DNA from: Sorghum bicolor
Lineage: Eukaryota; Streptophyta; Magnoliopsida; Poales; Poaceae
DNA length: 64,000 bases
Direction of reading: 5' to 3'
NCBI RefSeq assembly: GCF_000003195.3
Contig: NC_012870.2
Coordinates: 27,362,202-27,426,201, forward strand
The position numbers and the translations under genes are program-made. The notes below the pieces were generated by a model, which saw only the letters and a program-made list of their open reading frames with translations, had not been told where the DNA came from and ran no database searches. Below, piece by piece: positions 35,559-46,771 of this stretch; within the stretch, counting starts at the first letter, position 1; each line of letters opens with the position of its first letter.

Positions 35559-36752
35559 GAGTAAATTGCACTCACCATACAACAACTAATTAAGTGGGTG
35601 CATATTAGTCCATTATTTTCTAATTTGTTTAATATAATACGACAACTATCTAGGTGGATGTTTATTGGTCCAACATCTTCTAATCCGTTTAATTTGAAGT
35701 AAAAACTTAGTTCATTGATGCATGTATGTTCCAAACAGTGTTTTTGTACACTCTAAATCCCTATCATCGGAAGTTACATACCCTAGCACGCTCATTTCGT
35801 CCATCACTCAACTTCAATTATTTATTATATTATGATATCATTTTTCTGACTCTGTCCAAATAAAAGCTTACATTCAACTTCTATTTTAAACTTGAATATA
35901 GGAAAAGTCATACCATTAAGAGAGACATAAAATGGTAAGGTTATGTGGAATCAAATGCTCACTACCTATTCTTCTAAAACTTCCGCGAGAATTCTGTAGA
36001 AGCTCCGCATTATGCTAATCCGCTAAATCGAGTTTTAAGTTTTTACAAGGCAATTAACCTCCCCCTCTCTAGGCCTTTCCTATCCTTTGGACGGTGCAAC
36101 TGTTGCATCGTCTTCTTTTTTATGTCTACTACATCATCTTATTTTTTTGTGTGTCTACTACATCCTTTAAAAGGTGGAAACCACTTTTTATTTTCTTTTT
36201 TCTTAGCTTGGTAAACCTATACAAGAACTTGGTTAGTTTGGTTATAGGTAGAACCAAACAAAATTTTTGTTGATTCTCGTTTTTGAAAAAAACCATTCGG
36301 TCCCTGATTCTTATGATATGGACAACCCACATATCAGTTCAAGCCAGCCATAAATGACAATAGGTTGAAATTAAAATAATATTATGGTATAGAAAGAAAA
36401 ATGATCGGTTTGGAATTTTTCATATTTATGAAATCAATGACAACTTTTATATTTGGCCGGGTTCATAAATGATATCGTATAGTAAACGATTCAAGCTGAT
36501 TGATGGATGAGATGAGCATGCTAGGGTCTACAGCTTGCAATGACAGTGATTTGAAGTGTACAGAGATGCGTTGCTACAATACTTAGACTGTATATACACG
36601 AATAAGTCTTGTATCAAATTAAACTTATGAGAAGATTGTGGATCAATATGCACCCACCTATATTGTTGTTGTATTAAATTGGACAAATTATAAGATGTTG
36701 GACTAACATACACCCACTTAGATACTTGTCGTATGGTGAGTGTAATTTACTC
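35559..36752. mobile_element. Mutator-like non-autonomous element with long terminal inverted repeats
   Basis: The left terminal region (35559 to about 35710) begins gagtaaattgcactcaccat. The right terminal region (about 36590-36752), read on the other strand, begins gagtaaattacactcaccat and stays similar for about 150 bases, including gtgggtgcatattagtcc-type blocks. Flanks are ttccattat (35550-35558) and ttccgttat (36753-36761), a 9-bp duplication with one difference, as in Mutator-like elements. The interior has no recognisable transposase. Confidence 0.8.
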
Positions 36753-38458
36753 TTCCGTTATTATTAATGAGAATTTCTTAAGCCAACTGTCATTACAAAT
36801 CATGTATTTATACTTACGGTTCTCTTAAGCCTACTGCTAGTGTTAGCAGTACTCTTAAGATATCTCAATATAAATATATGATATTTAATGATGGTAGGCT
36901 TAAGATATCTACCAATAAAGATGTTTACAACTTGACACTAGTCGAGATAATTGAAATCATTTTAATATTTTTTGAAATGATCTTGAATGGAGGTATGATC
37001 TAAAAGAAAGTTGCAGTACTCGAAAAGATCTGCAACTTTGTAGCTGATTACTTTTTTTATTTAAAATCATTTAGAGCACATAAATTATGTTCAAAGATTA
37101 ATAATTTTTTAGTTCATATTTATTGTATTTTTCAAATGACCTTGGAAGAGAAATAATCTAAACTGAAGTTATTGAAGAGATCTAAAACTTTCATGATTAA
37201 ACTTTTTTATTTGCATTCGTTTAAGGTCTTAAATATGCATTACAATATACATTAAAACAAATACAAATGTATTCATATTAGTGAATACAAAAAGAATGTA
37301 TCTAGTACTCAGTCTTAACTAACTTTAAGACGTAGTGATTAAGGAGTGACTGAACGACATCTGAGGTTGTGAGTTCAATCACTAGCAACTGCATGCACAC
37401 AACAAAAAATGTTGTCAACTGCTTTAAAACGCCATTGATTGTTTACCAAATGTTTTCTCGAAAGAAAATCAATATGACTTTGCAATATCCGAACTACTGG
37501 ACCCATAATTTTCGGTTTACCGGAATATCCACCCACTGCCAACAAACAAGCCCTTAATGCAAATTTCACAGAGATAAAGGTTATCCTTGCTAAAGAAAAA
37601 GGACAAATGTGAATGGACGGTCTATTTCAGCTAGTTAGCTTTAAAGTCAAGGAAAGATGTCGTTTCCATTTTCTTGCTAGTCCTCATTGTGGAAATTAAA
37701 GTGGATCGACTAACTGGGATGTTACCGAGGATGGGGACTAAAGAAAAAAAATATTATCTATTAATTAAAGGTGAAGAAGTTTCTGGAAGAGGAACGTGGA
37801 GTTCCATTCCACGACGACGCGAGTTGGATGTTTCATTGCTCGTTTGACTTGGGCCTCAACAACAACTTCAGTTATTTGAGCTTATCTACCAAATCTACCA
37901 ATCATTTAATAATATTTTTTTCTCACTAATAAAAATACTTTCAGCCATAGCTTTTTGGATAAGCGAACAAGTTCATAAGTTATTGCGTACTCCTATTGTT
38001 TTTTTACGAAACACTCATTTCTAAATAACTTCATGAGTCAAGCTGTTTGTTTGCTCCTCTCACAAAGACATGCGGTGGGATGAAGTTTAAAAAATAGCTT
38101 ATTCCAACTCTCTCTCCCTCATTTCTCTCTCTTATCCATACATGAAGTTGTTGGTAAAGTTGTTTTGCCAAACAGATTTTCCAAGACATCTTAGCTTCAC
38201 CTAGAAAGTTGCTTTGAAACTAATTTTAAAAAACAATTTTACTAATGAAACCGAGCTAGGACAAACGTAGCCTTTGTTTTTTTTAAAAAATAAAGAAGCC
38301 TGAGCTATTTTATAGCTCATCTAAAATGGCTCTAGCTCGCTTCTCAAGAGGAGTCCTATGAAACACCCCCTAACCTCCTCTCTTTTCTTTCTATGTTTCA
38401 ACTTAGGAGACATAGTTATGATAGAGTATATATACATGATGATATGGCATTTAACTAA
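36753..38458. other. Intergenic AT-rich stretch, possible SINE-like relic
   Basis: No gene is recognised. At 37325-37390 the pattern gtagtgattaagg, then ctgaggttgtgagttcaatc, resembles the A and B boxes of a tRNA-derived sequence. A ctgttcgctt-type MITE relic lies at 37869-37971. Confidence 0.35.
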
Positions 38459-38701
38459 GGCCTTGTTTAGTTTCTCAAAAATCTTGCAAAATTTTTCAGA
38501 TTCCCCGTCACATCGAATCTTTAGACGTATGCAAGGAGTATTAAATATAGATAAAAATAAAAACTAATTGCACAGTTTGGTCGAAATTGACGAGATGGAT
38601 CTTTTGAGCCTAGTTAGTCCATAATTGGACAATATTTATCAAATACAAACGAAAATGCTACTATTCCTACTTTGCAAAATTTTTTGGAAGTAAACAAGGC
38701 C
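38459..38701 (+). mobile_element. Tourist-like MITE, GGCCTTGTTTA family, copy 5
   Basis: Ends ggccttgtttagtttc and gaagtaaacaaggcc with TAA on both sides (38456-38458 and 38702-38704); a well preserved member. Confidence 0.85.
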
Positions 38702-39011
38702 TAACTCTTATTTTTTATACTATTTGTGTGCATGTTTGTAGTGTTGCATGTAGTCCAAACGAGACAACATAATGGCAAAAGAAAAGAATGTTATAAAATA
38801 AATTAAAGCGATAAGAGAAATGCAATACATATACTCACTATTCACTTACATATCTTAATAAACTTACAAAGCTAGCCCTTGCAGAGACCAAAATAAACTC
38901 CCTTTTCTAAAAAAAAGAGGTTAAATTTCTGGACAGCCTACATTTCAGTGGGTCTTATTATTATAATTAAAGAGGTAGAATTGGAGTGCAAATACAGTAA
39001 TACAAGAGTAA

Positions 39012-39387
39012 TCTATCTATATCTCTTATATAGATAAACCCCACTAGCTAATTCTCTTGATGTGCAAAGCATTCACATCATCATCTACTAGAGCATCCCA
39101 CTAACTACTTCTCTTGCCATACAAAGCGTCCACATCAGCATCCACTAAATCATCCCACTAATACATTACCCCGCTATGCAAAGTGTTCACATCATTATCT
39201 ATTAATAAATCGAACTAACACATATCATTTTATCCTGTATCTATGTTATTCACATTAGCAACCATATTATTTTCTAACATATATTTAGTTGTCCATGCTA
39301 TAATACTAAAAATCATCCACTAACATATATTACGATAGTATAATTTTACCGGTAATTTCCGCAGCAACGCGCAGGACATTCTCCTAG
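39012..39387 (+). mobile_element. Short non-autonomous Helitron
   Basis: Starts tctatctatatctcttatat after an A and ends gcagcaacgcgcaggacattctcctag before a T. The 3' motif is clearly related to the agcaacgcacg motifs ending at 26283 and 27485. The interior is made of repeated cacatca and ccactaa phrases and encodes nothing. Confidence 0.6.
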
Positions 39388-40150
39388 TAACTTTGAAGGA
39401 GAAGTTGATGGTGTAGGCGTGGTAAGAAATCAAATTAATAATCTAGCTAGAAAAGGCAGTGAGAAAATCCAACTTGGCATATCATTATCATCAGCTTGTC
39501 AATATACCAGTGTGGGATCGAGTGTGACACATAACAGGTGTAAGTATCAACCTGGTGGACCAGGCCCATCTAGACACTTTATATATGGACTTCATTGGGT
39601 GGTGAGTAGGAAGGAATTGAAGCAAAGCGAAAGACGATAAACTCCTTTCTCCCTCCACCATCTTTTTTCCACGCCATTTGAACCTTTTTTTTTCAAAAGG
39701 GAATCGAAACGCTTTAATACATATATGTACTCCTCTTTTAGAGAGAAAGACCCAAAAAACTCAAAACACATACACTATTTTTTTATAACTGAGTTTTGAA
39801 ACATTTTCTTAAGAGCATCTCCAAAAGTATTCAATTTTTCCTTAAAAACATATATTTTTGCAACTCCTAAAAAGATATTGGGAGAAAAAAATAAGACATC
39901 TCCAAGACTTTTCAATAATCCACTCCTAAAATATAGAAAACAATTTTACATTAAGAATCTTGTAATATTTCTAAATTATTGTAACCACTTTTATATATTC
40001 TTTCTCTTTCGTATATTTGTATCAAGAACCCTTTTCTCCTCTCTATTCTTTCCCACACTCTGCCACCTTTAGATTGACTGAGAAGACGGCGCGGGGAAGA
40101 GCGATGCGCGCAAGAAAGGCCACATGTATTTTTACGCATGATGCCAGCCT

Positions 40151-41138
40151 TGTTGGGTACCATAATAAGGGATACCCAAATCAGAGTAACAAAAAACGCG
40201 AAGGAACATACTAATTACAATCATCAGGGCCTCGGACGCAAGTTCCGACTCGCCCGACCCCTCAGGGCCTCGGACGCAAGTTCCGACTCGCCCGACCCCT
40301 CAGGGCCTCGGACGCAAGTTCCGACTCGCCCGACCCCACAGGGCCTCGGACGCCAGTTCCGACTCGCCCGGTCCCGTCCAGGCTCGGGCACCGGGCCCCA
40401 CTCCACCTGGTCAACAAGACTTCCCCCGACGTGACGGATGTGACGGCCCCCATGACGCGGCAGGGCAAGGAGACGACTGTTCCAACCGCCCCAGTCAATG
40501 TGGCCTTACCTCTGTCACTATACACCCTTACCCCTGTTCACTGTAGCACATTATCGCACAGTAGAAAGGGAATGTGCGAGGTAAAGCCGCACCACTGTTT
40601 GTGGTCATTTCCCACTGTTGACAGGATATGCAGCAGTGACCGGTGATCCGGCCCCCGCGACCCCTACAGGACTCGGTAACCCTCTACAGGAGCAGCCATG
40701 CCGTCGACCATCCCCCAAGGACGAGATGGACAGGCCTCAACAGGGTCGGGACTGTGTTTTCACCCCTCAAATAAAAGAAATCTACTCATGTAAATACCTG
40801 GCCTCCCCTTGAGACTATAAAAGGGGAGCCAGGGTTCACAACTGGGAGACAGGTCCAGAACACGCACACAACACTCTTTCGCAGAGCAGCAGCCCGCACT
40901 CTGTCCACACCAAGCCGAGACCTGGGACTTAGCCCTCTCTCGCAACCAGCTTGTACCCCCTACTACAAGCACCTTTGGGTGCAAGGTTATACAGAATCCA
41001 CCACTACACTGGACGTAGGGCATCCTTAGCCCGAACCAGTATAAACCCTCTGTGTCTCACTTGCATCACCATCCAAGCTTGGTCAGTCACGCAGATTTAT
41101 ACTTGTTAGTGCCTAGACCGCGAGTCTAGACGCCGACA
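40151..41138 (+). repeat. 5' LTR of the outer gypsy element
   Basis: 988 bp. Contains four 38-bp tandem units (40225-40376) and a TATA box (tataaaag at 40816-40823). Compared with the 3' LTR I count about five substitutions outside the tandem array. Confidence 0.95.
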
Positions 41139-41140
41139 GT

Positions 41141-41158
41141 TGGCGCGCCAGGTAGGGG
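41141..41158 (+). other. Primer binding site of the outer element
   Basis: tggcgcgccaggtagggg starts two bases after the LTR end, the usual position. I did not assign the tRNA. Confidence 0.7.
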
Positions 41159-41200
41159 CCTTCTGCGTGACGCTCTCCAGTCCCTACTGGGGAGGTTTGG

Positions 41201-41907
41201 ATGGCAGACGGATTTCACCCGCTCCGTCGCGGCACCATCATGATGTTTGGGAGTTTGGAGTTCATGTCCCTCGGTTCCGGCTACGACATGATCCTCCTCC
41301 CGCCACGTGACAACGTCGAACCTAGCCCCGAGCCGATCCCACCACACTCAGGGTGTGGGAGACGTTCGGGACACCATGCGGGGGGCCCACGGAGGGGGCG
41401 TCAAAGATTTAGGATCTCCGACCCCACCACTGAGGCCAAGGTCCGTCCGGTCTTCCCCCCGCATGTTCTCATCAGGTCGCCCGCTCCTCCGGTCCAGCCG
41501 GCGCTAGAGGAAGGGCTCGCGGGGCATCAAGCTCCGCTCCTAGGATCAACAGAGGGTCATCGCGGCCCCCCGTCCCACCCCGTTCAAAGGGGAAGGCACG
41601 GCCCGCGCCTGTTCCCCGCAAGGGGGACAAAGGGGCCTCGACGTCCCGTCCTCCTCCACCTGCGGATGACGTAGCAGCGGCGGCACCTCCCGAGTTACCT
41701 TTCGGGCTCAGGAATGCCGCCGCTACCTACGCCTCTTCCGTAAGCACTTCATTAAGTGCGTACGCAGAACTTCCCGGGCACCACTTAAGGTCTACACTGG
41801 ACCTCGTCTCCACACCGCCCGTCTCATCCTACCCAGAGGACCTCACCTCGGGCAACGACGAGTGGGCCGGCGCTGATTTCTCCGGGTATGGCGACCCGGA
41901 GACTTTC
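41201..41907 (+). other. Leader / gag upstream region of the outer element
   Basis: Two overlapping open frames of low complexity. One starts at 41201 (MADGFHPLRRGT, 157 codons). A second is in the same frame as the gag that follows and is open from about 41440. No domain is recognisable. Whether the gag protein starts here or at 41908 cannot be decided from the sequence. Confidence 0.4.
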
Positions 41908-42758
41908 ATGCGTTTCCTGGAGGCCAGCAACTATTGTCTCGGCTACTCCGACTCCGACGACGAAAGCTACGACCCGTCACGAGAATGCTTCAACATAGAA
42001 GTCGGAGGTACGCCGCACGGCGCCCACACGGACGCAGGGCCCTCTAGGCAAGAGGACGCAACTCCACCTCCCAATCCAACTCCCGGAACCAATCTCGGAG
42101 CCCGTGGGGTGGCATCTGCCCCCGCTGGGGGACACCATCCTGACCTCGCACAGCTCGATGAGCTGGAGGCCAGGCTCGAAGAAGAGCGCACACGCCTCCG
42201 CCAACTCCGCGAGGCCCTAGTCCGAGAGCCGTCCGCCCGCGGAGACGGGGGCGAAGCCAGACGTCGCGCCCGAGACGTCAACCGTCGCATTGTTGCGGAC
42301 GAAGGGGAAGACGCCCCAGTCTTCAGCATGGCCAGCCAGAATGTGATGGCAGCCGCGCTCCTCCTCAGGGCGATGCCCGAGCCTTCGACTCCTGAGGGAA
42401 AAAGAGTGCGCCAGGGGCTACGTGGCCTTCTGGAACAGGCTGTGGTGCAGAACGCGGAAAGTTCTGCTTCACAATCCCACAGTACGAGACATCGAGGGGA
42501 ACGCCCCCCTCCTAACAAGGCACCAACAGTACAGGGTCCACCGCCCCCTGACCCACAAAGGGGCGACAAGGCCCCGTCGGTGCACGAGCGCGTCGGAGCA
42601 GGCGCGGACGTGCGGGCCACCCTCGAGGCCAGGCGACGTGACAGGGATGAAGCCGAGTCCCGACGATACCGACCCCGCCGAGGTGGGAGGTACGACCCCG
42701 ATCACGATCGCAGCGCGTCACCAGAGCCTCCGGGTCCCCGCGTCTTCAGCGAGGCCAT
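41908..42758 (+). pseudogene. gag: gag, N-terminal part, cut by the nested element
   Basis: A hydrophilic, Arg/Pro-rich N-terminal gag region of 283 codons up to the insertion point. It includes a likely coiled-coil (LDELEARLEEERTRLRQLRE). The frame continues exactly at 50390 once the nested element and one copy of its target duplication are set aside, showing that the insertion was clean. The start Met is a choice; the frame is open upstream. Confidence 0.75.
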
Positions 42759-44038
42759 TGTTGACGGTCCTTAATGCTCATATTTAACCATCAATTAATC
42801 ATAGAAAAGGATCCAAATGCAACCAACACCTAGACTTAGGGTTTTATCTGACAGAATTCCACAAGTTTTGGTGTTTGTCTATTTCTGCAGGGGGTTATCA
42901 TGAAATATGGAAGAAAGGCCCACACGTCGGGTTTACATAGAGATATTAACGTGCCGCACAATTTTCTATCATCTAGAAGACTCCAGAAGCCACGGGACCG
43001 AAGCGGAGGCCGAGAGGACACAGGGACAGGGCGCCCGCCCTCCTTTCCTGGGCGCCCGCCCTCAGCCAGAGTCCAATCAGGACTCTCTTTCGGGATATTG
43101 CTCCACCGACCTAAAGGATCAACAATAACCGTTCAATCAATGTCGGTTTGATCCAACGGCCCAGATTCACTTGAAGGGACTATAAAACCAGACCCCCCTG
43201 GCCCCTGGAGATCATACCTCTTCTACAGAATCAAAGCTAGGGTTTCAATTCTTCATCCAAGTAGAGAGTATCCCTCTAGTTCTTCTAGTTCTACCTCTAG
43301 TTCATCTAGATCTAGTTCTAGTTCATCTAGTTCTAGTTCTAGTTCCTCTAGTTCTAGTTCTAGTTAGTTCTAGTTGTAATCTAGAAAATAGGGAGAGAGA
43401 AGAGGAGAGCGGAGGAGGAGCCGGATCTGTCGGATCTTCCTCAACATTATACTTTTGCAGCATCTGGTTCGTTCTTCATCGTTCTCCAGGTTCTTCAATT
43501 CATAATTCCTGAGTTCTTTAATTACTTTTATTTACATTCAAGTTATTTATTGGATTCCCGCTTGCATCAAGTGCTCTAGTCTTTATAACGCTAGAGTAGT
43601 AATTAATAGATTAGACGTGGTGTTTAGTCTTGCGATTACATGGAATTGCACCCAATCCCACGGATTGTTGTGGTAGCCCTAGGGTAGTGACAGCCCTAAC
43701 GGTCGACGTATTCCACCACGTTCGGATCGGTGTTTGTAGGACCATAGTCAGACCTTCCTAGCCCCCTTCTCATATCTTTCTGTGGTTAGTGCTCTGATGT
43801 CCCGATATAGATAATCTTGAAGTAATTCTTGATTCTTAGATCAACTAGAGAACTCTCAGGAAACTTCCTCTCTTCCCACCAAAAACAATTATATAGTTAT
43901 CCTTGGGCGACCTTGGATCTTAATTAGTACACTCACGTTCCCTGTGGAAAATCGATACTCTTGAATACTCCCGGGTGAAGGCTACATCGGTATCCGTGCG
44001 CTTGCGGATTTTTCTGTTTGCGTTTAAAATACCCAACA
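42759..44038 (+). repeat. 5' LTR of the nested element
   Basis: 1280 bp with a TATA box (tataaaacc at 43181-43189) and a minisatellite built of ctagtt units (43275-43385). Confidence 0.93.
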
Positions 44039-44045
44039 AGCTTTC

Positions 44046-44063
44046 TGGCGCCGTTGCCGGGGA
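44046..44063 (+). other. Primer binding site of the nested element (tRNA-Asp type)
   Basis: tggcgccgttgccgggga begins seven bases after the LTR. This is the primer sequence typical of Athila and related plant gypsy elements. Confidence 0.85.
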
Positions 44064-44157
44064 ACGGTAGCTGTGCTAGTTTCGAACCAAGTCGTCCGTG
44101 TATCCTTTTTCTTTTCTTTTTTTTACCACAGTCACCATATCATTTTCACCACACCAC

Positions 44158-44427
44158 ATGGATTCCACTCTAAGCATTAATGAGCATGGAATTTATTTCA
44201 TAGCCACTTCATTTACTCCATGCTCATATGCAATATCTTCACAATCCATTGGTTTTTCCAACATCACCACATTCGAGATCTCCAACCCCCTCATCCTTTC
44301 TATTTATAAAAACTTTAAAAGGGTGGTTGTCGATGCATATGTCTATATTAAATATTGTAGATCTCGTTGTGTTGATCTTGATATAGGTCAGAGTTGGAGG
44401 GGAAACCACTTCGCTGACATAAATTGA
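44158..44427 (+). CDS. Unknown 89-residue open frame in the nested element
   Basis: Begins MDSTLSINEHGIYFIATS and ends GNHFADIN before a stop. It is the only sizeable open frame between the primer site and the protease relics. It has no motif I recognise: hydrophobic in the first half, with a RCVDLDIG stretch near the end. The frame can be opened upstream to 44098. It may be chance, a gag relic or a family-specific protein. Confidence 0.3.
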   Translation: MDSTLSINEHGIYFIATSFTPCSYAISSQSIGFSNITTFEISNPLILSIYKNFKRVVVDAYVYIKYCRSRCVDLDIGQSWRGNHFADIN

Positions 44428-45840
44428 TGGTTTCCCAAGGACAAGCTTAGTGTCCTAAAACAAGTAGTGATCAGATTGTAACATGAGCTTTTAATTATTT
44501 ACAACATTACCTTGTGTATTGAGCATGTAAGGATAATTGTAAAAAAATTCCTTCGGGTATTCTTGTCACTAACCTTTTCAGGATTGGAGCAAGAAGATCG
44601 GATGAATGACAAGCACAAGGTATGTCCAACCAACCATCATACAACATTGAATTAAATTCATCCAAACTTGAATTTTGCAAAATTCAAGCTTGGGGGAGTA
44701 ATTTACATAAAAACATCCTTTGCCATGTTGCTATGTTGGTTGTCCCTACCTTTGAGACATGCTCAATCTGTTAAATACTAATCACACTACTTCATCTCCA
44801 CTTGAGTAGATCTCTATAAATGCTCTCATGCTACCTTTATTTGCTTTAGTATATTTCTAGGCTTGGAGTAGTTTCATTTATCTCTTAATTAAGCATGGTG
44901 CTTAGTTTAGGGCTGATGATCTTACTTCCAAGGGAGTTTAAATTAAGCATGATGCTTAAGTTAAAATGCCCTCCTAAATCAAATTAGACATGGTGTCTAG
45001 GTTGATCTTTGAGCCGATAGTATGCTATAGTAGATATTGGATATTTTGTTGGACTAACCCCTGCAGGAAAACTTTCAATATCGACCTGGGAAGTCCTGAG
45101 ACAAACTCACATTGGAGACAAAGAGAGAGGCACATAAAGTTTAACAATTTACACAAGGAAGGCATAGCTCACAAGAGATGATCCATGGAGGGTGCCACAA
45201 ACACGATGCACAACCGCTGAGAAAGGAAAGCTTCCACAAGGAGATATCGTACCATCATTCTTCAAGTAAGGTAACATCTTAAGGTACTTGACTATCACTT
45301 TTATAAGCTTCTCCTTGGTTCTGGCGTTCACATGAATAAAAGAGACAAACATGTATGATCTACAACTCTAGATTAACCAACCCAATCGATTCAACATGTT
45401 TAGTCCTTCCACCTTTGTGATTCCACACTCCTAATCATATTAGCTAAAATGTTGCACACTCAATCTTTGGAAGATATAAACAAAACATATATATAGATAG
45501 ATTATCTTTCCATTAGGTTGAGCGATCTGATCTGACAAATGTTTTAAATGCTACACTCATGATCTTATTATCCATCAACTTTGTTTTGCTCACTATGCTT
45601 AAGGATAGAGAAGAATAAATACACTTTTGGTTCTGTTGGTGTTTTCCACCAACAGGGCCCATGCACTTGATCTCTGCCTTGTCTTTATGAGCAGGTACAC
45701 TTCGAGCAAAATATGAATGACTTTTACAACTCCCAGACTCCACCAAGTGAAGAACCTAGATCTACGAGCTCAAACACACTGGAGATACTGGACACTCAGA
45801 CAATCACTGCCCTGAGATGCTTGAGGATGTAACTACTGGA
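44428..45840. other. Non-coding interior of the nested element, first part
   Basis: No protein similarity is visible. It contains an internal polypurine-like motif aagcttgggggag (44690-44702). Confidence 0.5.
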
Positions 45841-46771
45841 GTAACCCCATTGTGGAAGTAATTACTGACCTTCTGCCAGTCAAGAGAGACAATCCAGGAC
45901 GCCCCATCATCCCGATCTCCATCGGCATGCTTGCAGATCGTACGCTAAGTTTCCCAAAGGGAATATTGAAGAACCTCTGCGTCCGAGTTGGTAGCTTGTA
46001 CGCCCCAGCAGACTTCGTGGTGATAGAGACTGCTACTGATGAGAGGGCACCCATCCTAGGGAGGCCATTCCTAAACACCTCAGGAGCTGTCATCTACGCT
46101 AGTGCTGCCAAGATTAGTTTCTACATCAAGGGGAGGAAGGAGACGTTTTCCTTCAAGAACAAGACTACACAAATCTCAGAGCATTCCCGACATGAACCAA
46201 GGAAGAGGACCAACAGGAGAAACAGGAACAAGCAAGTGTGGACCGAGTTAGCTAAGATGGTCACTGCAGTTCAAGGAGGTCAAGATCATCTATTTAAGTC
46301 ACCGTTCCTGACCAAAAAGGACGACCCAAGTATGCCAAGCATCCAGTGCGCCATTAATGGATACAACTTCCAGAAGACGCTTTGCGACACCGGGTCAGGC
46401 GTCGACATAATGGCCGCCAGTCACCTATCAGCTCCTATTCGGAACCATGCCCCTAAAACCGACATACATTCAGCTTCAGATGGCAGATCAGACATTCTGA
46501 AAGATTGAAGGTTATTGACATGGGAGAAGACGAGTACGATCCACCCATCATCCTTGGAAGACCGTTCTTTAGCACCATTAAAGCAATCATATACATTGGA
46601 ACCAGAGAAGTCCACATGCATTTCCCCTCTGAGAAGGTACGCCGCTATCTTACTGACCCTAACTATATAGTTGAAGACTCTAAGCAGGTCAGGACAAGAA
46701 GGAGACGACGCAACCGCAACCAGAGGAGGCAAATCATCAAGGATGGATGGGCAGACAACGAGGAGAAATAG
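45841..46771 (+). pseudogene. Aspartic protease-like relics of gypsy pol
   Basis: Two open frames in different frames (45852-46508 and 46505-46771). Both carry retropepsin-type phrases: ERAPILGRPFLNTSGAVIYA, CDTGSGVDIMA (possible catalytic DTG), and PPIILGRPFFSTIKAIIY. The ILGRPF block, normally present once after the active site, occurs on both sides of the DTG motif, so the region looks rearranged. No RT follows. Confidence 0.7.

Noticed and set aside
40225..40376. CRISPR-like array because of four regular 38-bp units
   Set aside because: The units are contiguous without spacers and lie in a plant LTR; it is a minisatellite.
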